From Tritrichomonas musculus (lineage: Eukaryota > Parabasalia > Tritrichomonadida > Tritrichomonadidae): 64,000 nt of DNA. The stretch lies in the NCBI GenBank assembly GCA_039105265.1, contig JAPFFF010000003.1:3348001-3412000 (forward strand). Reading direction: 5' to 3'. Below the pieces are notes generated by a model, which saw only the letters and a program-made list of their open reading frames with translations, ran no database searches and had not been told where the DNA came from. Positions 1 to 8,221 of the stretch are shown here, piece by piece. The first letter of the stretch is position 1. Every line of letters begins with the position of its first letter. The position numbers were made by a program, and so were the translations under genes.

Positions 1-3000
1 ATTTCTTTTAATTTTTTAAAGTATTCTTTCTCTTTATTCGTGATTTGTTTCAACTCTGCTTTTTCTTCATTCGTTAGATTATTCCAACAAAAAACACATA
101 ATGTGAAGGTTGACGTGAAACCAACAAATTTTAAGGAAAAAATGGCCTCTAGTTCTTGAAATATTTTTGTATTATCTTTTTCAAGTCTTTTCCATTTTTC
201 AGGACTATAAATTAAACCTTCTAAAATTTGAGTATCTTGAAGTTTAATTTCAAATTCTTCATCAATCGATTTTTTATGAAGAACTCGTTGCAAATGTTGA
301 ATTGTTCGAACACCACAACCAGTTTGCAATCTAGTATTCAAGCCAGTAATGATTAAGATACGTTCAGCATTATCAATCCAATTTGTTATCCTATCTAATC
401 TAAACTTATCAATTTCAATATCACTTTTTTGTGGATATAAATAAGGAAGACCACAATTAATTATAGCTGTTTCGAAGACTAATGATAATGACATGAATCT
501 TATTGGACATTTTCCTTTATTTGCTTCTAAACCAGACTCTTGTTCAGCTGTAGCAGTAGAGAAGATAAAATCAATCAAGTTTACAATGACATGCGAAACA
601 TCATCTAATTGCGAAATTAATGGATGAATGTCTTTGACTTCTTTAGGAATCCAATCTTGTTTAAAAAGAGATAATAAATTATCATAAACATGTTTTGGAT
701 CACTTTTTGAAATCTTGATTAGTTGATCTCTTTCTTTACATAATTGATCAGATGTTAATTTATAAAAGAATCGATTTTGTTTATTTGAATAATATTTGTT
801 TCTCAAGTCTATCAATGCTGATGTTTCATATAAAGATGATCGATTTAATTGTTTGCAGATTATTTTTGAATATTCATCTAAAGAAACACAATATTCATCT
901 AATGAAAAGAATTCTTTATCAGATGGAATTTGCAATTTGTCCATATATTTTCCAATAGGAAAGATATTTTCTATGAACTTTTGTTGGTTCATTGGAGGAC
1001 GGGCACCAAATTCAAAGAAGAAAATGGTTTCATTTTTATTACTTAAAACAAATGGTTCCGAAACACCATCATTCAAAGATCCAAATAAATAAAGCATGAT
1101 AATATATAAAGTGATTTGCTCATTATCAGATCCTTCAATATTAAAATGATAACAAATCGTACAACCATCAATGAGCGGTGCTTCTCTTAATAATGATATA
1201 AGTTGAGTTAATGTAGTTGTTGAATCAACAATGATTCGATGATATAAATTTTTCTTATAATTATCATAAATAGTTTTCATGATTAAATGACTTTTGCCTG
1301 TTCTTGGCTTATCTGTATATATCATAAATGATTTAGTTTTGCTATTAGATATGATTGACTTGTATTTTTTATTTTCTTCAAATTTACAACTGCTTATGTT
1401 GTCAATGTTCCATACACGATAGATATCAATAAATTGACTAGTTTGTTTTGTAGATAAAAGAACTAATCGCGAATTACCAAGAAGTTCACTTGAATACTTA
1501 GTAATATGATTAATTAAATAGGTTGATACTTCACCTTCCAAATTTTGAGGATTAATTAATAAAAACAATTTAAATGCGGATGACGCTTTTCCTGCATTTT
1601 GCGGTTGGTTTGATGAACGATAGAATTTTAAAAAAGATATTACTCGATTGATTGTCGTGTCTTTGGTACAAACAAGCATCTGATTGTAGCTTGGCATCTC
1701 ATTTTGAAATGAATAAAAGAGATAAAAAATTAAATCAGGAAGATATTGATAAGATGTATATAGCAAAATAGTTACAGCTTTTTCCATGATTCTTCTTTTA
1801 CAAGAAGCAATGGAACTACCTTTTTCTTGATCACTTAAAATCTTTGGAGTTTTATAAATTTCTTCAGATAAACAATCATTAATAAAATTACTAAAATATC
1901 CTAGATAAATTTGGAATTTTTCATCATAACTACCTTTTTTAAATGAAATTTTCTTGCATATTTCATCAATCTTTGAATCAATGAAATCATCTTTTTTAAT
2001 TGATATCTTATTGATTGTACTAAAGATTATATTCTTTAGATTTTCTTTGTCTTTCTTAATGACATATGAAAATGATAGACATATGTTTTCTTTGGTAAAG
2101 AATGTCATTGGTCCTGTATAAAACTTGTTAATAGTGCTTTCAATTGACAATTTAGCATTGACAATTCGCGCAATTTGTGCTTTTAATGGAAGGTAAAGTT
2201 GTTCTTCATCAAATACATCGTCATTTTCTTCCTCTTCTTCATTTTCATTATCATCAAGTTTGAATGTAAATTTGGCCTGACTTCTATCATCATAGTAATT
2301 TGATAGCAATTTTAATTCGGTTTTCAATTTTTCACATAATTGAAACCTTGAAACGAATTTCATTGCAGCTTCTTGGAATTTAAAATCACCTCTTGATTCA
2401 AACATTGTAATATTCAAACTGGAAGCAATTAATTTAAGCTTCACGTATTCAACAACGGGACCTTCTGAATCAGAAGGATCTAATGTAACTTGATTTGAAT
2501 CTACAGCAAAAACATATTTACCATTTTTAACACTCATTACATAATTATATTCTAAGGAAGCAACAGGAGTTTTTCCTTCAATCATTTCTTTGAAAAACTG
2601 TCGGTTGTTCATGATGAGCTGAATTGAACTGTTTACATCAACTTCATTTTGACTGGTGTCTAAATATGAGCAATGAGAATTGACAAATGAATCAAATTTC
2701 TGATTAAAATCATTGTTACCTGATTTAAGCCAATCTAAAATGAAAATTAATTGATACAAAGCTTCTTTCTTTTCACCGAAAACGCATGAATTATTTGTCT
2801 GACTCTTCAATGACGAATAAATTTGATCATCGTTGAGAAAGGTAACAACAATATCATATATATTCATCATTGAATCTTTGTATGATAGAATTATGAGGAA
2901 CAAAAGTTCAATGAATGAGAAATATTTGGACATAAGACTTAATTTTGGCTGAATCGCATATGCAAAATTTTTAAATTTTTCATTCTTTAATTCACTGATT

Positions 3001-4091
3001 TTCTTTAGACAAATTGAATCATAGTTTTGACCTGATTCAACATATAATTTGATTAAATTATCTTTGGGATTTTCAAGCATTTTAAATGAAAAAAAAGGAC
3101 ATTTCTCAAATAATGATTTGTTCTCCATGAAAAGATGATAAGATTCGGCAATTTTATCCATAAATGGAATTATGACTATTAATCTGACTATCAAAGTAAA
3201 TTGACTACTAAATTCAGTTTTAGGATTAACTTTTAAATAAAGAGAGTCCATATTTTTACCAATATCCTCATAATTGTATGCATTTATTGCAGGATTATTT
3301 GAAATATAAGGTTCATATATTTCAGTTTTAAATGTTGAGAGCGTCATTTTTTGGAAATTACTGTCCATAAATTCTTCTTCGCATTTTTGATCATAATCAT
3401 TGTTAATATATTCAATTAACTGACTGAGTTTAATATCAGGATTTTCGAAAATAAATTCTTTAAGAATATATTGTTTAAAAATATTATCTCCAATTGATTT
3501 TAACCTTTCTAGGTTATTTTTTTCAATCACTTTTTGCAACGACAAGAGCATTTTGTCATTTAAAAAAAAAACAACTGGAAAATTGGTTTCTTGATAAAAA
3601 TTAAATTGTTGTATTAAAGTAGATAAATCTGGATCTGGCGATTCTATATCATCATCATCACCTAATGGTAAAATTGATTGAATTTTGTTATCTTTAAAAA
3701 TATCAAAAAATGCATTTAATTCATTAAGATGAGAACAATTATTGTTTGCCTGCTTAACATTAATTTGAAATTCTTTAAAATCAAAAATATCAAGTAAATC
3801 TAATTTTTTAAGATCAGAATTAAGTCCATCCTTATCATTTTTTGTCATTTTTTGATATCTTTCAAGCATTTCATTTGATTCTTTTAAAGTTTTTTCATCG
3901 TAATATTCATTGAAATAATTTTCAACACTTTCTTTTGCCATATCAAAATCTTCATTGATTACAATCATTTGATCGGTTAAATGCGATAAATGTTTTAGAA
4001 TTCCTAAATTCATTTTCGGAGAATTAAAAGAACGAATATAATATTTATTTGAATTGGCATTTCTAATATCTATGAAATTGAACCTTTTCAT
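1..4091 (-). CDS. Giant RNF213-like AAA protein (3' end beyond the window)
   Basis: The reverse strand is open without a stop from the ATG at 4091 to the left edge, giving at least 1363 residues; the C terminus lies outside the window. The N-terminal half is helical and charged, with an acidic run near residue 620. From about residue 800 the layout recalls the AAA core of RNF213: a segment with MPSYNQMLVCTKDTT, then a hydrophobic strand, then a P-loop-like DKPRTGKS at residues 927-934. That P-loop lacks the usual first glycine, as I recall one RNF213 module also does. RNF213 proteins are very large cytosolic dynein-like AAA ubiquitin ligases; the RING and later AAA modules would be off-window, so ligase activity cannot be judged. 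It could instead be another giant AAA family. The frame was checked codon by codon over nearly its whole length. Its neighbour upstream, the carboxypeptidase, lies on the same strand 517 bp away. Confidence 0.6.
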   Translation of the reverse strand, partial: MKRFNFIDIRNANSNKYYIRSFNSPKMNLGILKHLSHLTDQMIVINEDFDMAKESVENYFNEYYDEKTLKESNEMLERYQKMTKNDKDGLNSDLKKLDLLDIFDFKEFQINVKQANNNCSHLNELNAFFDIFKDNKIQSILPLGDDDDIESPDPDLSTLIQQFNFYQETNFPVVFFLNDKMLLSLQKVIEKNNLERLKSIGDNIFKQYILKEFIFENPDIKLSQLIEYINNDYDQKCEEEFMDSNFQKMTLSTFKTEIYEPYISNNPAINAYNYEDIGKNMDSLYLKVNPKTEFSSQFTLIVRLIVIIPFMDKIAESYHLFMENKSLFEKCPFFSFKMLENPKDNLIKLYVESGQNYDSICLKKISELKNEKFKNFAYAIQPKLSLMSKYFSFIELLFLIILSYKDSMMNIYDIVVTFLNDDQIYSSLKSQTNNSCVFGEKKEALYQLIFILDWLKSGNNDFNQKFDSFVNSHCSYLDTSQNEVDVNSSIQLIMNNRQFFKEMIEGKTPVASLEYNYVMSVKNGKYVFAVDSNQVTLDPSDSEGPVVEYVKLKLIASSLNITMFESRGDFKFQEAAMKFVSRFQLCEKLKTELKLLSNYYDDRSQAKFTFKLDDNENEEEEENDDVFDEEQLYLPLKAQIARIVNAKLSIESTINKFYTGPMTFFTKENICLSFSYVIKKDKENLKNIIFSTINKISIKKDDFIDSKIDEICKKISFKKGSYDEKFQIYLGYFSNFINDCLSEEIYKTPKILSDQEKGSSIASCKRRIMEKAVTILLYTSYQYLPDLIFYLFYSFQNEMPSYNQMLVCTKDTTINRVISFLKFYRSSNQPQNAGKASSAFKLFLLINPQNLEGEVSTYLINHITKYSSELLGNSRLVLLSTKQTSQFIDIYRVWNIDNISSCKFEENKKYKSIISNSKTKSFMIYTDKPRTGKSHLIMKTIYDNYKKNLYHRIIVDSTTTLTQLISLLREAPLIDGCTICYHFNIEGSDNEQITLYIIMLYLFGSLNDGVSEPFVLSNKNETIFFFEFGARPPMNQQKFIENIFPIGKYMDKLQIPSDKEFFSLDEYCVSLDEYSKIICKQLNRSSLYETSALIDLRNKYYSNKQNRFFYKLTSDQLCKERDQLIKISKSDPKHVYDNLLSLFKQDWIPKEVKDIHPLISQLDDVSHVIVNLIDFIFSTATAEQESGLEANKGKCPIRFMSLSLVFETAIINCGLPYLYPQKSDIEIDKFRLDRITNWIDNAERILIITGLNTRLQTGCGVRTIQHLQRVLHKKSIDEEFEIKLQDTQILEGLIYSPEKWKRLEKDNTKIFQELEAIFSLKFVGFTSTFTLCVFCWNNLTNEEKAELKQITNKEKEYFKKLKE

Positions 4092-4608
4092 AATTCTTCA
4101 GTATCTTCAAAAATTACAAATAAAATATAATGCTTTTACTAAATTATGCATTAAATAATAATAATGCACATAATTTAAACATTAAAGTATAAAAAGATTC
4201 ACTATTGCATAAAATTTTGAAAATTGTTTCTCCCTTTTTTGGTCAGGGGAGGTTAAGGTTAATATTGGCCTTTTGTTATTTTGGTGAAAATAGAATCTCT
4301 ATTCGATTTTCCCAATATTTAATGTATAAATGAAGTATAAATCAATTACATTTAAATTACAGTTTTAAGCCCTTTCTTACTCTTGATTTCGCAATAAAAT
4401 TGATTATAATTGACCTTATATTCTTGTTTCTATTATTTAATACAACACAATTTGTTTTTAGTATTGTAATAGATATATATTACATGTATATTAACCAAAA
4501 AAACTTAATGGTTGACAATAAAAGAAAATTAAGATTTTAATTAAAATATTAAAATAGTTTTTTTTTTCTTTTATTTCGTTATTATAATAAAACAACAATA
4601 TTTTACAA
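4092..4608. other. Intergenic spacer, AT-rich
   Basis: No gene is seen. The spacer contains poly-T/poly-A tracts and one GC-richer block at 4241-4270. That block carries a 23-base word (4248-4270) which recurs, reverse-complemented, at 32806-32828. The block is described separately. Confidence 0.7.
4248..4270 (-). repeat. Dispersed 23-bp word, copy 1
   Basis: On the minus strand this reads GG, C, then CAATATTAACCTTAACCTCC. The same word with one difference (T for C at the third base) is on the plus strand at 32806-32828. A 22 of 23 match in AT-rich DNA that includes CCTTAACCTCC is unlikely by chance, so a shared mobile or functional origin is inferred. Its role is unknown. Confidence 0.55.
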
Positions 4609-6372
4609 TTACTTATTTTCTCTAACCATCTGGTTAAGTACAAGATTGACCTGATCAGGCTTTTCGGAAGAGAAATCATTTGGATTAAAACTGAAGAATG
4701 ATGGTTTTGATTCTCTTGTTTGTCCTTGAATTGAAATATGAGCGTTAACATCGAATTCTTCTTTTTCCTTTTCTTCAGGGGGCGGAAGAAGCATCATTGC
4801 TTCTTTTGCAGCTAATGATGATGGATTGAGTAACAAATCACATATTGCATGAGCCGTTGCATCACCTATTGATCTGTAATCTGTTGGAGTAAATTGAGTA
4901 TTCCTCCTTGGTCCGAAATCACAGCCACCATAGCTCATTTCTAATGTATAAGCAAAAAGTACAAGAAATCTTCTTCGAACAACAACACGCATTGTTCCTT
5001 CATATTGCTTTTGCTTGAGGAAACTACACATTTCATTTGAGAAGAGAGGAGAATATTTTGTCATGAGGAGAGGGAAAACACGTTCAGCTGAGAAAAGATC
5101 ATTATTTTCTTCATTCATAAATCCATAAACAAATGAATTACAAGCTGCTGTATGACCATGGAAATCAAGGAAAAAGATGAGTGGACGAGTTTTTTGTAAA
5201 GAGTCAAGAAGACTTAATGTATTGTATGCAACTGGCGATAAATTTTCATCAGGCGAAACCCAAACTCGATTAACATCAAATCCAGATAAAGATGGACGAT
5301 AAAATCCACAAATAACACCATCTGGGTTAATCATGGGAATAAGAAGCCATGAAAAGTTTGTTCTCAAAGTTTTTCCGAGACTTGAATTACCAAATAAAAT
5401 AGTTAAGAACCCTTCCATTGCATAAGACGAATTAGTTTCACCTGGATGTGTACGGGCACAAATTATACAAACAGGTTTGGTATTGTAAATTTTTCCAGAT
5501 GGCAATTGTGGCTTTCCTGTATCGCGCCAACTTCTGAGGATTTCAAGCAATGCTTCTGAAAATTCCGTAACTGATTCAACACGAATCTTAGGAGGTTCAT
5601 GAACAACTTTTTTATGGTCATAAAGAGTTGAAATATCAAGACATTTTTGCTTATCAGCATCCCAAAAGATTGCAGGAACAGGTATACCTCCGACTGTTTT
5701 ACATAGAGTAGATATTTTATATAAAGATGGATCTTCTGAAAAAAAGGGGAATGAAGTTTTTGAATTCAAAAAATTGTTAAGATCAGTATAAGTGTATGGA
5801 TATGCATGTGCAAAATAAAGGGTATCACGCTCAGTAATAGTAAAAGTAAATTGTAATGCCCATTCAGAAAATTTCCCTGTTTTGAACTTAAAATAATTCA
5901 TATTTTCTCCAAACCTTTGCCAACCAATTCCATTTTTATTGGCAGCATTTTCTGAATAAACAACTGGTTTTGATCCCTTCCAGTGCAAGTTACACGAACG
6001 ATAGAAACCAACAATTGTAAAGTTATATTGTCCAGGATCAAGTCCTTCAACTTTAAAGAAAAACCATTGCATCGTTTTATTTTCGTTGGGATCAGGGAGC
6101 ATGTGAATCTCGTATTCTCTTGGACCAAGAAGAAATACTTGGCCGAGATTTCCACATTCGAAATCACCACTAAATTTTGGACCTGTTGGTATATTTGTAG
6201 CAGTTAGCGGATCATAAACAAGATTTTGACTACGTTTTAATTCTTCTGAAGATGGATCATGAAATTCATATGGCTGAAGTGGCGAAGATGGGTGATTATT
6301 AGGAAATTGAAGTGAAATTGGTTTCTGAAGCCGAAGTTTAGGCTTGCATTGATAATCAGGGCGCTTGCTCAT
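4609..6372 (-). CDS. Cytosolic carboxypeptidase (M14, CCP/Nna1 type)
   Basis: This is a 587-residue zinc carboxypeptidase of the CCP family, which removes glutamates from tubulin tails and other proteins. The N-terminal beta domain typical of CCPs is visible (residues about 60-190, including FECGNLGQ and the MQWFFFKVEGL block). The peptidase domain has zinc ligands H309 and E312 in THPGE, H405 in DFHGHT, the substrate-binding NPDGV and FDVNRVW, and catalytic E478 in TLEMSYGG, so it looks active. The C-terminal 90 residues are disordered. A TCATT initiator lies just before the ATG. The gene diverges from a small membrane-protein gene at 6605. In a trichomonad the obvious targets are flagellar, axostyle and pelta microtubules. 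Which CCP subtype it is (CCP1/4 or CCP5 like) cannot be settled here. Confidence 0.9.
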   Translation of the reverse strand: MSKRPDYQCKPKLRLQKPISLQFPNNHPSSPLQPYEFHDPSSEELKRSQNLVYDPLTATNIPTGPKFSGDFECGNLGQVFLLGPREYEIHMLPDPNENKTMQWFFFKVEGLDPGQYNFTIVGFYRSCNLHWKGSKPVVYSENAANKNGIGWQRFGENMNYFKFKTGKFSEWALQFTFTITERDTLYFAHAYPYTYTDLNNFLNSKTSFPFFSEDPSLYKISTLCKTVGGIPVPAIFWDADKQKCLDISTLYDHKKVVHEPPKIRVESVTEFSEALLEILRSWRDTGKPQLPSGKIYNTKPVCIICARTHPGETNSSYAMEGFLTILFGNSSLGKTLRTNFSWLLIPMINPDGVICGFYRPSLSGFDVNRVWVSPDENLSPVAYNTLSLLDSLQKTRPLIFFLDFHGHTAACNSFVYGFMNEENNDLFSAERVFPLLMTKYSPLFSNEMCSFLKQKQYEGTMRVVVRRRFLVLFAYTLEMSYGGCDFGPRRNTQFTPTDYRSIGDATAHAICDLLLNPSSLAAKEAMMLLPPPEEKEKEEFDVNAHISIQGQTRESKPSFFSFNPNDFSSEKPDQVNLVLNQMVRENK

Positions 6373-6379
6373 ATGTTTG

Positions 6380-6384
6380 AATGA
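6380..6384 (-). promoter_or_regulatory. TCATT initiator of the carboxypeptidase gene
   Basis: TCATT lies 7 bases before the ATG at 6372 on the minus strand. It matches the trichomonad initiator TCA(+1)YW, which would give a very short leader, as is usual in this group. Confidence 0.5.
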
Positions 6385-6604
6385 ATATTTGGCTAGATGA
6401 TGAACAAATAAGCCATCAATTTTTGAAAAATTTTTTTTTTAATATTTTTTCTTCCATTATTATTTCATAGCAATAAAATCAAAAATAGACGAATCAAAAA
6501 ATCTAAATATTGAAAAAATTTGAATTACTGTTCAATCATATAGCCGTTAATATGGTGAAATTAAATCAATTGGAATTCCTTTCTTTTTGTGATCAGCTCT
6601 TCAA

Positions 6605-6979
6605 ATGAAAAATAAATTACAATGTTTGGAAGGGGAAAAAATATGTAATCAAGGAATAAATTTTTTCAAACGTTATCATTTCATTTCTTCAAATAATTAT
6701 CTTGATTCAGAAAGTACTAATTTATTTACTAATTCACCCTCACCAACTTTTACTATCAAAAATACAAAGCAATACAAAATATTAATTACGTCGATTATCA
6801 TTTTATTATTAGTTTTTATTTTTACTATTCTTACTATTTTATGGATATGTATGAATAGACGTGTTAAAGCCAACGAATATCAACATCCAGACGATGATCT
6901 GGACCAAATAAATTTATCAAATTCCGATGATCCTGGAATCACCAAATCGAATAATTTAAATGCGCAGTCTTATTATTGA
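6605..6979 (+). CDS. Small single-pass membrane protein
   Basis: The 124-residue product is not recognised. Residues about 56-86 form one strong hydrophobic helix (ILITSIIILLLVFIFTILTI) followed by positively charged NRR, then an acidic, Asn-rich tail of about 35 residues. There is no clear N-terminal signal peptide; the charged N terminus may be extracytoplasmic or the protein may be tail-anchored-like. The start is supported by TTCAAATG, a start context repeated at several genes here. It is divergent from the carboxypeptidase gene (232 bp apart). A 13-bp hairpin lies about 95 bp downstream of the stop. Together with the genes at 20525, 40367 and 60328 it belongs to a recurrent class of tiny membrane proteins in this window; whether they are related is not evident. 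Confidence 0.65.
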   Translation: MKNKLQCLEGEKICNQGINFFKRYHFISSNNYLDSESTNLFTNSPSPTFTIKNTKQYKILITSIIILLLVFIFTILTILWICMNRRVKANEYQHPDDDLDQINLSNSDDPGITKSNNLNAQSYY

Positions 6980-7075
6980 TAATGTGAATTTTTCCCTGTT
7001 GTATTTAAAAGATATATATTTTATAATTCTGTTGTGTTTTTCAAAAACGTTCAATTTATATTGAGCCTTTTATGC

Positions 7076-7126
7076 TTTTTGATAGAAGTTTATTAATATA
7101 ATCAATCTAAAAGCTTCTATCAAAAA
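7076..7126. repeat. 13-bp inverted repeat (hairpin)
   Basis: TTTTTGATAGAAG at 7076-7088 is the exact reverse complement of 7114-7126, with a 25-base loop. It lies between the convergent genes ending at 6979 and 7258. It could be a 3' end structure or a decayed mini-transposon. Confidence 0.6.
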
Positions 7127-7257
7127 ACATTAAAGCCGACGCTTTAAAAAAATCGCTTAGTAATTTCCCAAAAAAGTATTTTTCTTCTTTGAAGTAAAAA
7201 TAATAATAGCATTAGCAATTAAAACAGGTTTTTAATAATTAATCTTTGATTTGCTCG

Positions 7258-7635
7258 TTAAATTATTGGATTTTGATCAAAACTATCATTAATACTCCTT
7301 GAAAAATCTGGTTCATCAAAAGCGAAATTCGAATCATTAAAAATTTTTTCTTTACTTTCAGATTCATGTATCCAATCAAATCCTGGTGCTGATGAACTTT
7401 CTTGAAGTGACAAAATTTCAGTTGATATACTGAAAGACAAAAGTTGGATATCCATCTTTTTTGGTGCTGGATTTTCGGGCTGTGGTTTTGTTTCTGTGAT
7501 TTTTTTATCTTCTTCTTCTTTTTCTTGGTCCTTTTCATTATCTATATCATCATTTTCAGGATCAACAAACACAGGTCTCTTGAATCCAAAATGACGGGTT
7601 TTTGGAAATGTTCTGGATCGAAGCGAAGCATTCAT
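7258..7635 (-). CDS. Small acidic hypothetical protein
   Basis: The 125-residue protein is not recognised. It begins with a basic, Arg-rich 25 residues (SLRSRTFPKTRHFGFKRP), followed by a low-complexity Glu/Lys/Asp stretch (about 28-60) and a Ser/Asp/Phe-rich C-terminal half with repeated short acidic-aromatic motifs (FDW, FAFDEPDF, FDQN). It is probably mostly disordered and soluble. The start is well supported by a TCATT initiator 9 bases upstream, and the start codon lies inside a perfect 16-base palindrome. It is convergent with the small membrane-protein gene and divergent from the large LRR gene at 8222. Confidence 0.6.
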   Translation of the reverse strand: MNASLRSRTFPKTRHFGFKRPVFVDPENDDIDNEKDQEKEEEDKKITETKPQPENPAPKKMDIQLLSFSISTEILSLQESSSAPGFDWIHESESKEKIFNDSNFAFDEPDFSRSINDSFDQNPII

Positions 7636-8221
7636 TTTTCGAAAAATGATTTGATATCAATGCACACAAATTTTCATAATAAAAATTTTGTTTTTCTCTT
7701 TTGGTATAAAATTATTGTTTTTATATTAAAATGAAAATTATTGATATTATTATACCAATATAAATAAAACAAATAAATTTATAAAATCTTTTTTGAAAAT
7801 ATGTTTTTTTAAATAAATATAATAAATATGTATGTTTATATCTTTTATTCAACAATATTTTCAAAATACTATTTTTGATACATTTATTAAATAAAAACAA
7901 ATTTAAATGTTTAATTGGTCTTCATATCAAAAAGTGGTTATATCACTTTATCAAATTTGAATAGAATGAAATCATGAAAAAGTGCAATTGTAGCGTCATT
8001 TATCAATTATATTAAAATCTATAAAATGATATTTTATTGAATTGATTGAGCATGTATAAAGCATTCTTATTTGATTGTATATTGAGATATTTCAAAATCT
8101 TATGTTTTTGAATAATCAAATTCAATAATATTTCAAAAATTGATATATGTAATTGAATTTTATTATTATCAATTTTTTGATAAATCTGTTTTCTTTTTGA
8201 CATATTTTTTATTTACGGGAT
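7636..8221. other. Divergent intergenic spacer
   Basis: No gene is supported: the one minus-strand reading frame here is low-complexity AT-rich sequence. At 7929-7958 there is AAAAAGTG followed by TTTATCAAATTT, both words also found at 12083-12104. Confidence 0.6.
7645..7649 (-). promoter_or_regulatory. TCATT initiator of the 7635 gene, within a palindrome
   Basis: TCATT precedes the ATG at 7635 by 9 bases. The stretch CATTTTTCGAAAAATG (7633-7648) is its own reverse complement and contains the start codon. The eS28 promoter has nearly the same string. Confidence 0.55.

Noticed and set aside
752-1092. Plus-strand reading frames of 68 and 98 codons
   Set aside because: They lie antisense within the long open minus-strand AAA gene, whose frame is continuous; shadows.
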